A DNA stretch of 13,902 nucleotides from UM-FILTER-38-24 sp041663205 (GCA_041663205.1 JBAZQZ010000020.1:1-13902); one strand, 5' to 3'. Shown: positions 7,977 to 13,902, counted from the stretch's first letter. Translations and numbers: made by a program. Notes: generated from the letters alone by a model not told the origin.

Positions 7977-7980
7977 AAGA
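7959..7980 (+). repeat. Attachment-site-like repeat R1 (within the functional tRNA 3' end)
   Basis: Bases from the T-arm 3' strand through CCA and four bases beyond. 21 of these 22 bases recur at 9572-9593; the core TTAACTCACCCC (from 7964) recurs at 10654 and 11633. As the 3' end of an intact tRNA gene, it is the expected left attachment site of a tRNA-targeting element. Confidence 0.8.
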
Positions 7981-8007
7981 TTTTAAGGCTTCTTGTTTGT
8001 TTTTTTC

Positions 8008-8037
8008 TTGACGGTGATTATGTTCTCCGTGTAGACT
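8008..8037 (+). promoter_or_regulatory. Candidate promoter of the J-domain-like gene
   Basis: TTGACG at 8008-8013 and TAGACT at 8032-8037 with an 18-bp spacer; a start near 8044 leaves ~27 nt before ATG 8071. A TTGCC-TTT-GGCAA hairpin (8041-8053) sits at the start point. A TATAAA at 8057-8062 could be an alternative -10 giving a leaderless mRNA, but it lacks a good -35. Confidence 0.45.
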
Positions 8038-8070
8038 TTTTTGCCTTTGGCAACTTTATAAATAACAATC

Positions 8071-9558
8071 ATGAATCCTGAAGAAAGAGACCTTCTTGAC
8101 GTTCAGTTTGCTTATAGTGATATTGAATCCCGTATGACAATTTTGGCAAAAAGAGGTGAAGTTGATAACCTTACGGAAAAAAGAGATACAGACAGCGCCT
8201 CTAGGACTGTTTCCGATTATCTTGCGGGCGTACATGGTAGAATATGTGGTTTGTCTGATAATGGTGGTCAAAATTGTGGCAATGTCGCCGATGATATTTC
8301 TAAAAATCTTGAGGCGAGAGGCAAGGCTTTTCAACATACAGAGGAGTATTATGTCGCGATGGAAGCTAAGGCAAAAGCTGACCGCATGAGGGCTTACAGG
8401 GAAATTACTGCGACAGGTCTTAATACTGAGACTGAAGAAGAAAAAGATATAAGGGCCAATCCGTTTTCATATCTCGGGCTTGAAGAGGGGGCAACTTTTG
8501 GTCAAGTTCGTGATGCGTGGAGGCAACACGCTCGTATGTGGCATGAGGATATGATGAGACCTGATGATATCCGAAGTTTTAGGACTATATTTGGACAAGA
8601 TCCGCATGGAAATTTTCCGATAGATGGTTTCAATGCTGATGAATGGTCCCGTCGGCTTCTAGCTTTTGCACCTCCTGTAATTCTTCCTGTTGAGGAAGTT
8701 GAAAACATGAGTGAGGAAGGACGACTTGAGTATGTGCAATCTATTGAAGCTCATAGGCAAATGGAGGAAGAATATGCGGCGGTAAAAATGGAAATGGTAA
8801 GACGCGCTCATGAAAAAATGATTAATTTAAAAATAGCTTATGAAGCCATATGTTCAAAGTTTTCACGCAGGGAAATTGAGAGTGTCGCTGGTTTCAGCTG
8901 GAACGAAGGTGAATCATCCGGGCTAATGGGTACGATAAATCAGAAATTTGAGTACATTCATTTGGAAGGAGGGGCTGAGTTGCAAAGGAATAACCGCTTT
9001 GTTGATCCTTCAGGCAACTTGTTTTTATCTTTGTATGATAGTAATGAAGTAGGTATTCATTTTGACAGAGGGGAAGTCTATCTGGCAGATCGGGCTGAAT
9101 ATCGCCAAAGCATTGACCTTCAGACGTTTTTCGCATGGCTTGACTTGATACAGCTGAGAGAATTAAGCCCTCAGCTTTTGAGAGGTATTGAAAAAAGTTG
9201 TTCCTTAAGTCCAAATCAGCGGGAACAATTGAGGGTTATGCTTACAAACCACGAGGATATTTCCGTCATCTTAGAAGTGCTTTCGTTGGGAGATGAAAAG
9301 AAAAAAGACAACTTGATTTCCTTTATTACAACGGTTTATTTTGGGCCAAGTTGTGACTTTCAAATCGATAGACGCAATGGCGCCTACTATCCGCTAGGCG
9401 TTGAGCTCGACCCGGATGGAAGTATGACATTTAAATATCATAATCAGAGTGCTCCCGGATGTTCTTTGGCATCTTTTCCGGATCAAACACAATTCACGAA
9501 GGCTGACGTAACACTTATGCGTTCTCTTGCCTATGGCCCAATGCTGGAGGGCGGATGA
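8071..9558 (+). CDS. J-domain-like protein with HED motif and large insertion (cassette 1 cargo)
   Basis: 495 residues, no signal peptide or membrane helix. Residues 131-160 (PFSYLGLEEGATFGQVRDAW, then RQHARMWHED) match helices I-II of a DnaJ domain, with HED at 158-160 where HPD is normal. HPD is the Hsp70-contacting loop in J proteins, so stimulation of DnaK may be altered or lost. A segment at ~243-267 (HEKMINLKIAYEAI) resembles helix III, which would mean ~85 residues are inserted where about ten are usual. The N-terminal 130 residues are charged and helical. The C-terminal ~220 residues are unrecognised mixed structure. ATG 8071 has no Shine-Dalgarno; the stop TGA lies 13 bp before repeat R2. 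A chaperone adaptor, an effector or a defence component are all possible. Confidence 0.8.
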   Translation: MNPEERDLLDVQFAYSDIESRMTILAKRGEVDNLTEKRDTDSASRTVSDYLAGVHGRICGLSDNGGQNCGNVADDISKNLEARGKAFQHTEEYYVAMEAKAKADRMRAYREITATGLNTETEEEKDIRANPFSYLGLEEGATFGQVRDAWRQHARMWHEDMMRPDDIRSFRTIFGQDPHGNFPIDGFNADEWSRRLLAFAPPVILPVEEVENMSEEGRLEYVQSIEAHRQMEEEYAAVKMEMVRRAHEKMINLKIAYEAICSKFSRREIESVAGFSWNEGESSGLMGTINQKFEYIHLEGGAELQRNNRFVDPSGNLFLSLYDSNEVGIHFDRGEVYLADRAEYRQSIDLQTFFAWLDLIQLRELSPQLLRGIEKSCSLSPNQREQLRVMLTNHEDISVILEVLSLGDEKKKDNLISFITTVYFGPSCDFQIDRRNGAYYPLGVELDPDGSMTFKYHNQSAPGCSLASFPDQTQFTKADVTLMRSLAYGPMLEGG

Positions 9559-9571
9559 TGAAGCAAATGTT

Positions 9572-9593
9572 GCCCCATAACTCACCCCAAAGA
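9572..9593 (+). repeat. Attachment-site-like repeat R2
   Basis: 21 of 22 bases match the tRNA-His 3' end at 7959-7980, including CCA and the following AAGA; the one difference is T to A at 9577. It lies between the stop of the J-domain-like gene (9558) and the Fic promoter (9622). It has no acceptor 5' strand nearby, so it is not part of a second tRNA. Confidence 0.8.
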
Positions 9594-9621
9594 AATAAAT
9601 ATCGTTTCTATGATTTTTCAC

Positions 9622-9650
9622 TTGTCAATACAGGCAGGGTACGATATACT
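9622..9650 (+). promoter_or_regulatory. Promoter of the Fic gene
   Basis: TTGTCA at 9622-9627 and TATACT at 9645-9650 with an ideal 17-bp spacer. Transcription from about 9657 gives a ~30-nt leader to ATG 9687, supporting that start over the earlier ATG at 9555. Confidence 0.7.
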
Positions 9651-9671
9651 GATTATGTAGCCATCGTACCC
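9637..9671. promoter_or_regulatory. Palindromic operator candidate over the Fic promoter
   Basis: GGGTACGAT (9637-9645) and ATCGTACCC (9663-9671) are perfect 9-bp inverted repeats with a 17-bp gap. The half-sites flank the start point, the left one overlapping the -10 box, and their centres are 26 bp apart (about 2.5 helical turns). A dimer bound here would block RNA polymerase. The Fic protein itself carries a C-terminal HTH, so autoregulation is a natural hypothesis. Confidence 0.6.
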
Positions 9672-9686
9672 ATTCCCATTCAGACT

Positions 9687-10619
9687 ATGTACCTTTCAGA
9701 ACGCACAATTAGGACTTTAGAAGAAAAATTAAAGAATCTTAATTCATTGAGACCAATTGCGCCTGTTTTATTTAAAAAGATCAAAGAAAAATTTGAGATT
9801 GAGATGACATATAATTCGAATGCCATCGAAGGTAATTCTTTAACTTTAAAAGAAACTTTTTGGGTCATTTCGGAAGGTCTTACGATAAAGAATAAGCCAC
9901 TAAAAGACCATTTGGAGGCCAAAAATCATCAAGAGGCTTTGGATTTTCTATATGAACTCGTTGATTCCAAACAAAAAAATACAATCTCGGAATATCTTAT
10001 TCGTCAATTACACCAGCTCGTTGTTCAAGATTCTCAAAAAGATATAGCAGGAAGATACAGGGATGGTGATGTATACATAAGTGGCGCTGATCATAAACCA
10101 CCAACTCATATTGAGGTTCCTCATTTGATGCACGAGCTCGTTCTATGGCTTTCCGAAAACAAAAAAAAATATAACACTGTCGAACTTGCGGCAATTTTCC
10201 ATCATAAATTTGTTAATATTCATCCGTTTTGGGATGGAAATGGTAGAGTCGGGCGCTTGGTAATGAATATCTTGATTTTGAATGCTGGGTATCCCCTTGC
10301 AATAATTTTGAGGAATGATCGAAAAAAATATTATCGAGTACTTTCCCTTGCAGATAAAGGAGAATATAAACAGCTTTGTGAATTTGTTGCTCAGTCTGTT
10401 ATTCGTAGCCTAAATATTTATCTTGGAATCCTTAAACCACCTAAAAATAAAAAGTCTAAATATGTGAGCCTTGAAGAATTGAGTAAAAAGTCTCGTTATT
10501 CTGCTATGTATTTAAGGAAACTGATTAATTCTGGCAAATTAGAGGGATACAAGGAAGGCAGGGACTGGCTATCTTCTGAAGATGCCATAAAGACTTATAT
10601 CGATTCTATAGAGAAGTAA
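9687..10619 (+). CDS. Class II Fic protein, probable AMPylase, with C-terminal HTH (cassette 2 cargo)
   Basis: 310 residues from ATG 9687. The Fic core motif HPFWDGNGRVGR (179-190) is complete, including the catalytic His and the residues that bind nucleotide phosphates, so the enzyme should be able to transfer AMP (or another nucleotide) to a protein hydroxyl. SNAIEGN at 44-50 fits the inhibitory-helix motif (S/T)xxxE(G/N) on the N-terminal side, the class II arrangement that keeps Fic enzymes auto-inhibited. From ~260 to the end there is a short HTH resembling excisionase/MerR-type domains (SLEELSKKSRYS, then LRKLINSGKLEG and GRDWL). An in-frame ATG at 9555 overlaps the previous stop, but it would read through repeat R2 and the promoter, so it is rejected. 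The TAA forms the first bases of the R3 block. Target unknown; toxin, host effector or regulator are all possible. Confidence 0.9.
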   Translation: MYLSERTIRTLEEKLKNLNSLRPIAPVLFKKIKEKFEIEMTYNSNAIEGNSLTLKETFWVISEGLTIKNKPLKDHLEAKNHQEALDFLYELVDSKQKNTISEYLIRQLHQLVVQDSQKDIAGRYRDGDVYISGADHKPPTHIEVPHLMHELVLWLSENKKKYNTVELAAIFHHKFVNIHPFWDGNGRVGRLVMNILILNAGYPLAIILRNDRKKYYRVLSLADKGEYKQLCEFVAQSVIRSLNIYLGILKPPKNKKSKYVSLEELSKKSRYSAMYLRKLINSGKLEGYKEGRDWLSSEDAIKTYIDSIEK

Positions 10620-10666
10620 TTCAACTGCACCAGTATTTGTCGAACATCGTTCATTAACTCACCCCA
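10616..10666 (+). repeat. Attachment-site-like repeat R3 (50 bp plus A)
   Basis: Its right end TTAACTCACCCCA (10654-10666) equals the tRNA-His acceptor 3' strand with CCA. The 38 bp to its left also match R4, with blocks gtaattcaactg, cgaacatcgt and cattaactcacccc conserved; overall about 43 of 51 aligned positions agree. It starts inside the Fic stop codon region and contains small inverted repeats (ACTG-CAC-CAGT and GAAC-ATC-GTTC). Confidence 0.75.
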
Positions 10667-10670
10667 TTGA

Positions 10671-10699
10671 TTGACGAGATACTGATATTGTGTTATTTT
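10671..10699 (+). promoter_or_regulatory. Candidate promoter of the pentein gene
   Basis: TTGACG at 10671-10676, five bases after repeat R3, and TATTTT at 10694-10699 with a 17-bp spacer, giving a start near 10706 and a ~14-nt leader. A consensus TATAAT at 10712-10717 is only 2 nt before the ATG; used as a -10 it would start transcription inside the gene. Confidence 0.45.
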
Positions 10700-10719
10700 G
10701 GTGTGCAATAATATAATGT

Positions 10720-11571
10720 ATGTCTGAAATCCCACCAGCTGAAAATTTGATTGTACTTGTAGGCAATGGAATGAATGAGGAAAATCAGGAAATTATTGCT
10801 GACGTTCTTACTGTTCAAGGAATTGCATCTGAACTGATCCATGCCACAAGTGATGATGATCACGGAAGAAAAAATTGGCCTAGAGATGGATATGTCCATC
10901 ATGGAGGAAATTATTATCGTACTGCCGACTATGGCAAAATTTCTGAAGGAGGATGTGTACTTGATGGAGGTGATTATATGATTGTATCGGACTGTGCATA
11001 TAAAAATCCAAGTACGTGGAGAGAAAACGAATTTGGAAATAGAAGAATGGATGAAGATATTAGGACTGTCCGATCCGTCGTTAAACAACAATGGGAACGT
11101 CTTTATGGTACTAGGGTTCATGTTGTACATGGAAATACTAATAAAGCGCGTCCGTTACATACTCTCGGTCATATTGATTTTTTTTCTCTTCTATTACCTC
11201 ATTCTAGAAAATTAATTGTCGATGAATACTATGGTAGAGATGCCCTTCTCGATGGATCTTTTGAAGCCTCTGCTGCTGCGGAAGGACTTGAATTAGTTCC
11301 TTTTAATGGAGGAGAATACTGGAGAGGCTACCATCCTCTTAATGCGTTAGTTTTACCTATTGGAGGTACCGATGTCGTATTTTATGAGGATAGAAATGAT
11401 AGACTTCAGCGTTTCATTTCTGATTTAGGCGCAATCCCTATCCCTGTCCCTACTGTTGGCGTGAGGAATCGTCTTTCAGGAGGGATACGTTGTGTTACCA
11501 ATACAAAAAGTAAAGTAGCACCGGTTGACTCAAACTACTTACTTGAAAGAGAAATTGGTTATCCGTATTGA
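10720..11571 (+). CDS. Pentein-fold guanidine deiminase/amidinotransferase-like enzyme (cassette 3 cargo)
   Basis: 283 residues. Motifs of the pentein superfamily (agmatine deiminase, peptidylarginine deiminase and arginine amidinotransferase relatives) appear in order: WPRDGY (53-58, Asp56), EGG at 76-78 followed by DGGD (82-85), GHIDFF (His151, Asp153), and GGIRCVTNT near the end (Cys258). In these enzymes a Cys attacks a guanidinium carbon while His and the acids bind and activate the substrate, so hydrolysis of an arginine-type side chain or small guanidine is expected. At 283 residues it is shorter than typical agmatine deiminase (~340-370). No signal peptide or membrane helix. ATG 10720 has no Shine-Dalgarno. 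It stands alone without arginine-pathway genes, which argues against a plain catabolic role. The stop TGA is 23 bp before repeat R4. Confidence 0.85.
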   Translation: MSEIPPAENLIVLVGNGMNEENQEIIADVLTVQGIASELIHATSDDDHGRKNWPRDGYVHHGGNYYRTADYGKISEGGCVLDGGDYMIVSDCAYKNPSTWRENEFGNRRMDEDIRTVRSVVKQQWERLYGTRVHVVHGNTNKARPLHTLGHIDFFSLLLPHSRKLIVDEYYGRDALLDGSFEASAAAEGLELVPFNGGEYWRGYHPLNALVLPIGGTDVVFYEDRNDRLQRFISDLGAIPIPVPTVGVRNRLSGGIRCVTNTKSKVAPVDSNYLLEREIGYPY

Positions 11572-11593
11572 GTGATCAAACAGTTCCATTACT

Positions 11594-11644
11594 GTAATTC
11601 AACTGTACTAAATATTCTTCGAACATCGTGCATTAACTCACCCC
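11594..11644 (+). repeat. Attachment-site-like repeat R4 (right end of the array)
   Basis: 51 bp homologous to R3, ending in TTAACTCACCCC (11633-11644). Unlike R1-R3, it is followed by G, so the CCA is lost. TTCGA (11618-11622) resembles the T-loop of tRNA-His but stands 10 rather than 5 bases from the TTAACTC core. It lies 13 bp beyond the 3' end of the opposite-strand gene and is the last copy in the window, so it marks the probable right boundary of the inserted DNA. Confidence 0.72.
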
Positions 11645-11657
11645 GGAATTTGAATTT

Positions 11658-13691
11658 TTATTGATTGGCTTTTCTCAAGACTTCCTGCATTTCTCTTTCT
11701 TTGGCGTTGGCTTCCTGGTTGTATTTCGGTAATTCGGTGATAATGCTTCTTGCCGGGGAAATTCTTTTTTCGAATAATGCCTTATCCCACGCCTTTTTGC
11801 CGTTAGGCAGGTCAACCATCGGGTTTAATTCCGTTGTGATTTTAAGAGAATTATCGTCCGGGTTTGCTTTCGCCAACCAGCGTCTTCCATCTAGGAAGAA
11901 GACATATTCGTGCGGGATTTCGTATTTTTCTCCGTTTTTTCCCACCTCTACCGAAGCCGGGCCCGAGCTGTTTTTTGAAAATGTGATTCTTGCGCGCCCC
12001 AAGTCTTCCTCATTGTTATTTAAAAATATATTATAATCCGCATACCATTTCTCTCTTTTTTCCAGGGCGTCTTGTCGTATTCTTTCTTTTACTTGTGCTT
12101 GCCCTTTTACAAGGGTTGCCATGATTCTTCTTACGTGAATCATGGCTGTCTGCACCGCTCCGGTTTGGGTTTCTTGATCATATGATTTCCCTAGAACATT
12201 CAGAGTAGGAGGATTTCCGGTTACCGATGCACTTGCAAGGATTGTTTTTTCCCTGTTTGTTCTGTTTTTTGCATACATTCTGAAAACTCTCACCGGTTTT
12301 TCTTCGTGCTCTCTTTCCAAATCGAAGCCTATCGTGTTTAAATCCGCTTCAATCTTCGCCGCTCCGAATTCTTTTTCAAATTCTTTTTCGAAATCCGAGA
12401 GTAGGACCGCCGCCGGTGTGGCTTCTTTTCTTTCCTTTGCTTTTGTCGCTTGTGCATAGTCTGCGAGGATTTGTGCTTCATCTTTCTGCGAGTCGTCTAC
12501 TTTGTCTTGAACTTTTCCTTTCTTAAGGGCCGCGACGTCCAATTGCGAGAAACGGCTTTTTGCTTTGTTTCCTCTTTCGACACGTAGGTCATAAAGGACT
12601 TTTGATTCATCGGCTCCGGCCGGGATTTCGGCTTTTGCACGCTGAAGCGCAAGAAGCATATTCAATACTCCGCTTGATCCGTAAAGAAAATCTTTTCCAA
12701 AACGGTCTTCGAGGGTCTTTTTGAAGTCATTTGCTTCAAATTTGTAGCCTTTGCGTGGGAGTATTTCCGCATTTAAACGCGCAAGCGCGTCAATCGCTCC
12801 CAATACTTTCGTATGGTCTTTCCCTGCGTTCGGGAATTGATTGTAAATACGGCAAGATGTGCTCAATCTGAGGAATTCTGTCGCTGTCTTTGACCAGTTT
12901 TCCCAATCTTTTTGTTTATTTGCGCTATAAGCAACACTGCTTACTCCACCGATTGCTCTGTATTCCAAATTTGAATCCAGGGTTGAAGGCAATGCGCTTT
13001 TTTCCGGTTGCGTCATTTCGGCTTTTCCAAGGGCATATCCCTCTTTTGCGTGGACTTTTTTGTATTCAAGGCCGACCCTGTCGGCTATATCTGTGCGGCA
13101 TCTTTGCGCTTTTCCTTCGACATCCAAAGCTTCCTGTCTTTGTTTGGAATCCGTATTTTCCCAAATCGACAAGGCTTTTGCGACCACTTCTTTTTCGGTT
13201 ACTCTCGGGAAAACTTTTGCCGCGAGGGCGGATTCAAAAGTTAATTCTGAAAAATTTTTGCTTTCTTTCGCAAATAATGCATCTAGAAGTTCTTTTTCCA
13301 CCTTTATTTCTTCGTTTGTTGCCGTTATCCTCTTCAATTTTGCGTACCTTTCCAAAAACCCCTCATAGTACTTTTTCGGGTCTTTTTTGAAGTCCGCGGC
13401 CAATTCTTCTTTGCCTTGTTCGAATAGCTTTTTACAAAAAGCGTCTCCTCCTTTTGAGGCAAAATATTTCTTCACCTGTTCTTCAGAAATTTCTTTTTTG
13501 TTCGGGTCAGCTTTCCCGACGATTTCCTCTTTTGTCAGAGTATAACCGTCTCTTGAAAGCTCCTGCGTCGCCAAAGAGATGAAACGCTTTCCGTTGTATT
13601 TGAATGCGTTTATTTTGGCTTCCAGGCTTCTGCCTATTTCTTGATCACGTTGTTGTTCAGGTGATTGATTTTTTACTTCAGGTGTGGACAT
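11658..13691 (-). CDS. Large soluble protein of unknown function
   Basis: 677 residues from ATG 13691; the family is not recognised. It is hydrophilic and Lys/Glu-rich with no signal peptide or membrane helix. The first ~230 residues are helical and charged; a Ser/Ala-rich central region (~230-380) follows; a strongly charged coiled-coil-like part lies at ~380-460. The C-terminal ~200 residues are mixed beta/helix with many aromatic residues (for example KYEIPHEYVFFLDGRRWLAKA). An in-frame ATG at 13763 would add 24 residues but lies across the -35 and -10 boxes, so the internal ATG is preferred; the sequence after it (STPEVKNQSPEQQ) looks like a natural hydrophilic N-terminus. It converges on the cassette array, its TAA ending 13 bp from R4. 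It belongs to the host backbone rather than the array, by orientation and position. Confidence 0.85.
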   Translation of the reverse strand: MSTPEVKNQSPEQQRDQEIGRSLEAKINAFKYNGKRFISLATQELSRDGYTLTKEEIVGKADPNKKEISEEQVKKYFASKGGDAFCKKLFEQGKEELAADFKKDPKKYYEGFLERYAKLKRITATNEEIKVEKELLDALFAKESKNFSELTFESALAAKVFPRVTEKEVVAKALSIWENTDSKQRQEALDVEGKAQRCRTDIADRVGLEYKKVHAKEGYALGKAEMTQPEKSALPSTLDSNLEYRAIGGVSSVAYSANKQKDWENWSKTATEFLRLSTSCRIYNQFPNAGKDHTKVLGAIDALARLNAEILPRKGYKFEANDFKKTLEDRFGKDFLYGSSGVLNMLLALQRAKAEIPAGADESKVLYDLRVERGNKAKSRFSQLDVAALKKGKVQDKVDDSQKDEAQILADYAQATKAKERKEATPAAVLLSDFEKEFEKEFGAAKIEADLNTIGFDLEREHEEKPVRVFRMYAKNRTNREKTILASASVTGNPPTLNVLGKSYDQETQTGAVQTAMIHVRRIMATLVKGQAQVKERIRQDALEKREKWYADYNIFLNNNEEDLGRARITFSKNSSGPASVEVGKNGEKYEIPHEYVFFLDGRRWLAKANPDDNSLKITTELNPMVDLPNGKKAWDKALFEKRISPARSIITELPKYNQEANAKEREMQEVLRKANQ

Positions 13692-13734
13692 ATTTTTTGT
13701 TTTTATTTTTATAATTTTTTTATAAACCGAGTAT
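13692..13734 (-). other. A/T-rich 5' leader without Shine-Dalgarno
   Basis: The leader between the predicted start point (~13728) and ATG 13691 is almost pure A and T on the coding strand, with no GGAGG-like element. This resembles A-rich initiation regions in lineages that do not rely on anti-SD pairing. Confidence 0.5.
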
Positions 13735-13763
13735 ATTATAGCATTTTTAATGCAATTTCGCAA
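13735..13763 (-). promoter_or_regulatory. Promoter of the reverse-strand gene
   Basis: Read on the minus strand, TTGCGA (13763-13758) and consensus TATAAT (13740-13735) are separated by 17 bp. The spacer contains an inverted repeat, GCATT-3-AATGC (13741-13753), which could be an operator. Transcription starts near 13728, which sets the start codon at 13691. Confidence 0.7.
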
Positions 13764-13902
13764 GGGCTTGAAGATGGCACTGTAAACTTTTCTGGTGTCT
13801 GTTATTTGTAATTTCGAAAGTAGAAGAGTATCTTCAAGAAATTGTGCAGACTTTTCTCAGACTTCACTCCTCTCATCGTTTTGATTCTTTGTTTGATTTG
13901 AC
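13764..13902. other. Right-edge intergenic sequence without recognisable gene
   Basis: No credible ORF, tRNA or promoter found. The only structure seen is a 9-bp inverted repeat, CTTGAAGAT at 13767-13775 and ATCTTCAAG at 13830-13838, 54 bp apart and of unknown meaning. Confidence 0.5.

Larger units (their letters stand above)
7964..11645 (+). mobile_element. Array of three single-gene cassettes behind tRNA-His, bounded by tRNA 3'-end repeats
   Basis: Four direct repeats of the tRNA 3' end (R1 7959, R2 9572, R3 10616, R4 11594) divide this stretch into modules of about 1.6, 1.1 and 1.0 kb, each carrying one + strand gene whose stop precedes the next repeat by at most ~25 bp (R3 and R4 counted to their shared block). 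Promoter candidates follow R1, R2 and R3 within 5-35 bp, so each module appears self-contained. Integration at tRNA 3' ends by tyrosine recombinases is well established; here no recombinase gene is present, so the recombinase would have to act from elsewhere or have been lost. The mobile origin is inferred from repeats and gene content; movement itself is not shown. Confidence 0.7.

Noticed and set aside
9555..9686. N-terminal extension of the Fic protein from ATG 9555
   Set aside because: It would translate repeat R2, the promoter and the palindrome; the Fic-type sequence begins only after ATG 9687.
10712..10717. TATAAT as the -10 of the pentein gene
   Set aside because: It is 2 nt before the ATG, so transcription would start inside the coding sequence; TTGACG-N17-TATTTT just upstream fits better.
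5744..11571. UGA recoded as Gly (as in Absconditabacteria/Gracilibacteria)
   Set aside because: Three genes end on TGA at natural C-termini and no conserved motif region needs read-through.
9572..11644. Additional tRNA genes or tRNA halves at R2-R4
   Set aside because: No acceptor 5' strand, D arm or anticodon arm is near any copy; only the 3' end is repeated.
10616..11644. Integron attC sites
   Set aside because: The boundaries lack paired R'/R'' boxes with a GTT core in a long hairpin, and no integron integrase is present; homology to the tRNA end explains the core better.
13692..13763. 24-residue N-terminal extension of the reverse-strand gene from ATG 13763
   Set aside because: That ATG overlaps the -35 box of a good promoter; the start point lies downstream of it.
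13767..13838. 9-bp inverted repeat at the right edge as a terminator or element end
   Set aside because: The arms are 54 bp apart, there is no T-tract and no second signal supports it; it may be chance.

Overview
The window looks like bacterial chromosome from an uncultivated lineage, most plausibly Candidate Phyla Radiation/Patescibacteria (a Peregrinibacteria-like member is possible). This is inference only. It rests on very large proteins without recognisable family, the absence of Shine-Dalgarno sequences in front of every gene, and start codons very close to -10 boxes. No rRNA or ribosomal protein is present to settle taxonomy. UGA acts as an ordinary stop: three genes end on it and no long frame reads through it.

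Left part (1-7681, + strand): a giant membrane-anchored protein of at least 1,900 residues, open at the left edge, with a ~380-residue Ala-rich coiled coil and a perfect TEEK repeat near its C-terminus. It is followed by a small single-pass membrane protein, a 319-residue soluble helical protein and an 84-residue helical protein. The second and third genes share the same promoter layout (TTGACT, 18 bp, TAGCAT, 6 bp, ATG), which predicts leaderless co-regulated mRNAs. None of the four is a recognisable family; they may work together at the cell envelope.

Middle (7682-7980): a strong promoter and a strong intrinsic terminator bracket about 110 bp without a convincing ORF, a candidate stand-alone small RNA. 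An intact tRNA-His(GTG) gene follows, with encoded G-1 and CCA.

Accessory array (7964-11645): behind tRNA-His lie three one-gene modules. Each ends in a copy of the tRNA 3' end (core TTAACTCACCCC, one copy with ATAACTCACCCC). The cargo is (i) a J-domain-like protein with HED in place of HPD and a long insertion, (ii) a class II Fic protein (probable AMPylase) with a C-terminal HTH and a palindrome over its own promoter, and (iii) a pentein-fold guanidine deiminase/amidinotransferase-like enzyme. The two downstream boundaries also share ~50 bp. No integrase is in the window. This reads as successive site-specific insertions of tiny integrase-less cassettes at a tRNA gene and is the most interesting feature here.

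Right part (11658-13763, - strand): one large gene of unknown function, probably 677 residues from an internal ATG, with its own promoter. The last ~140 bp hold no gene.
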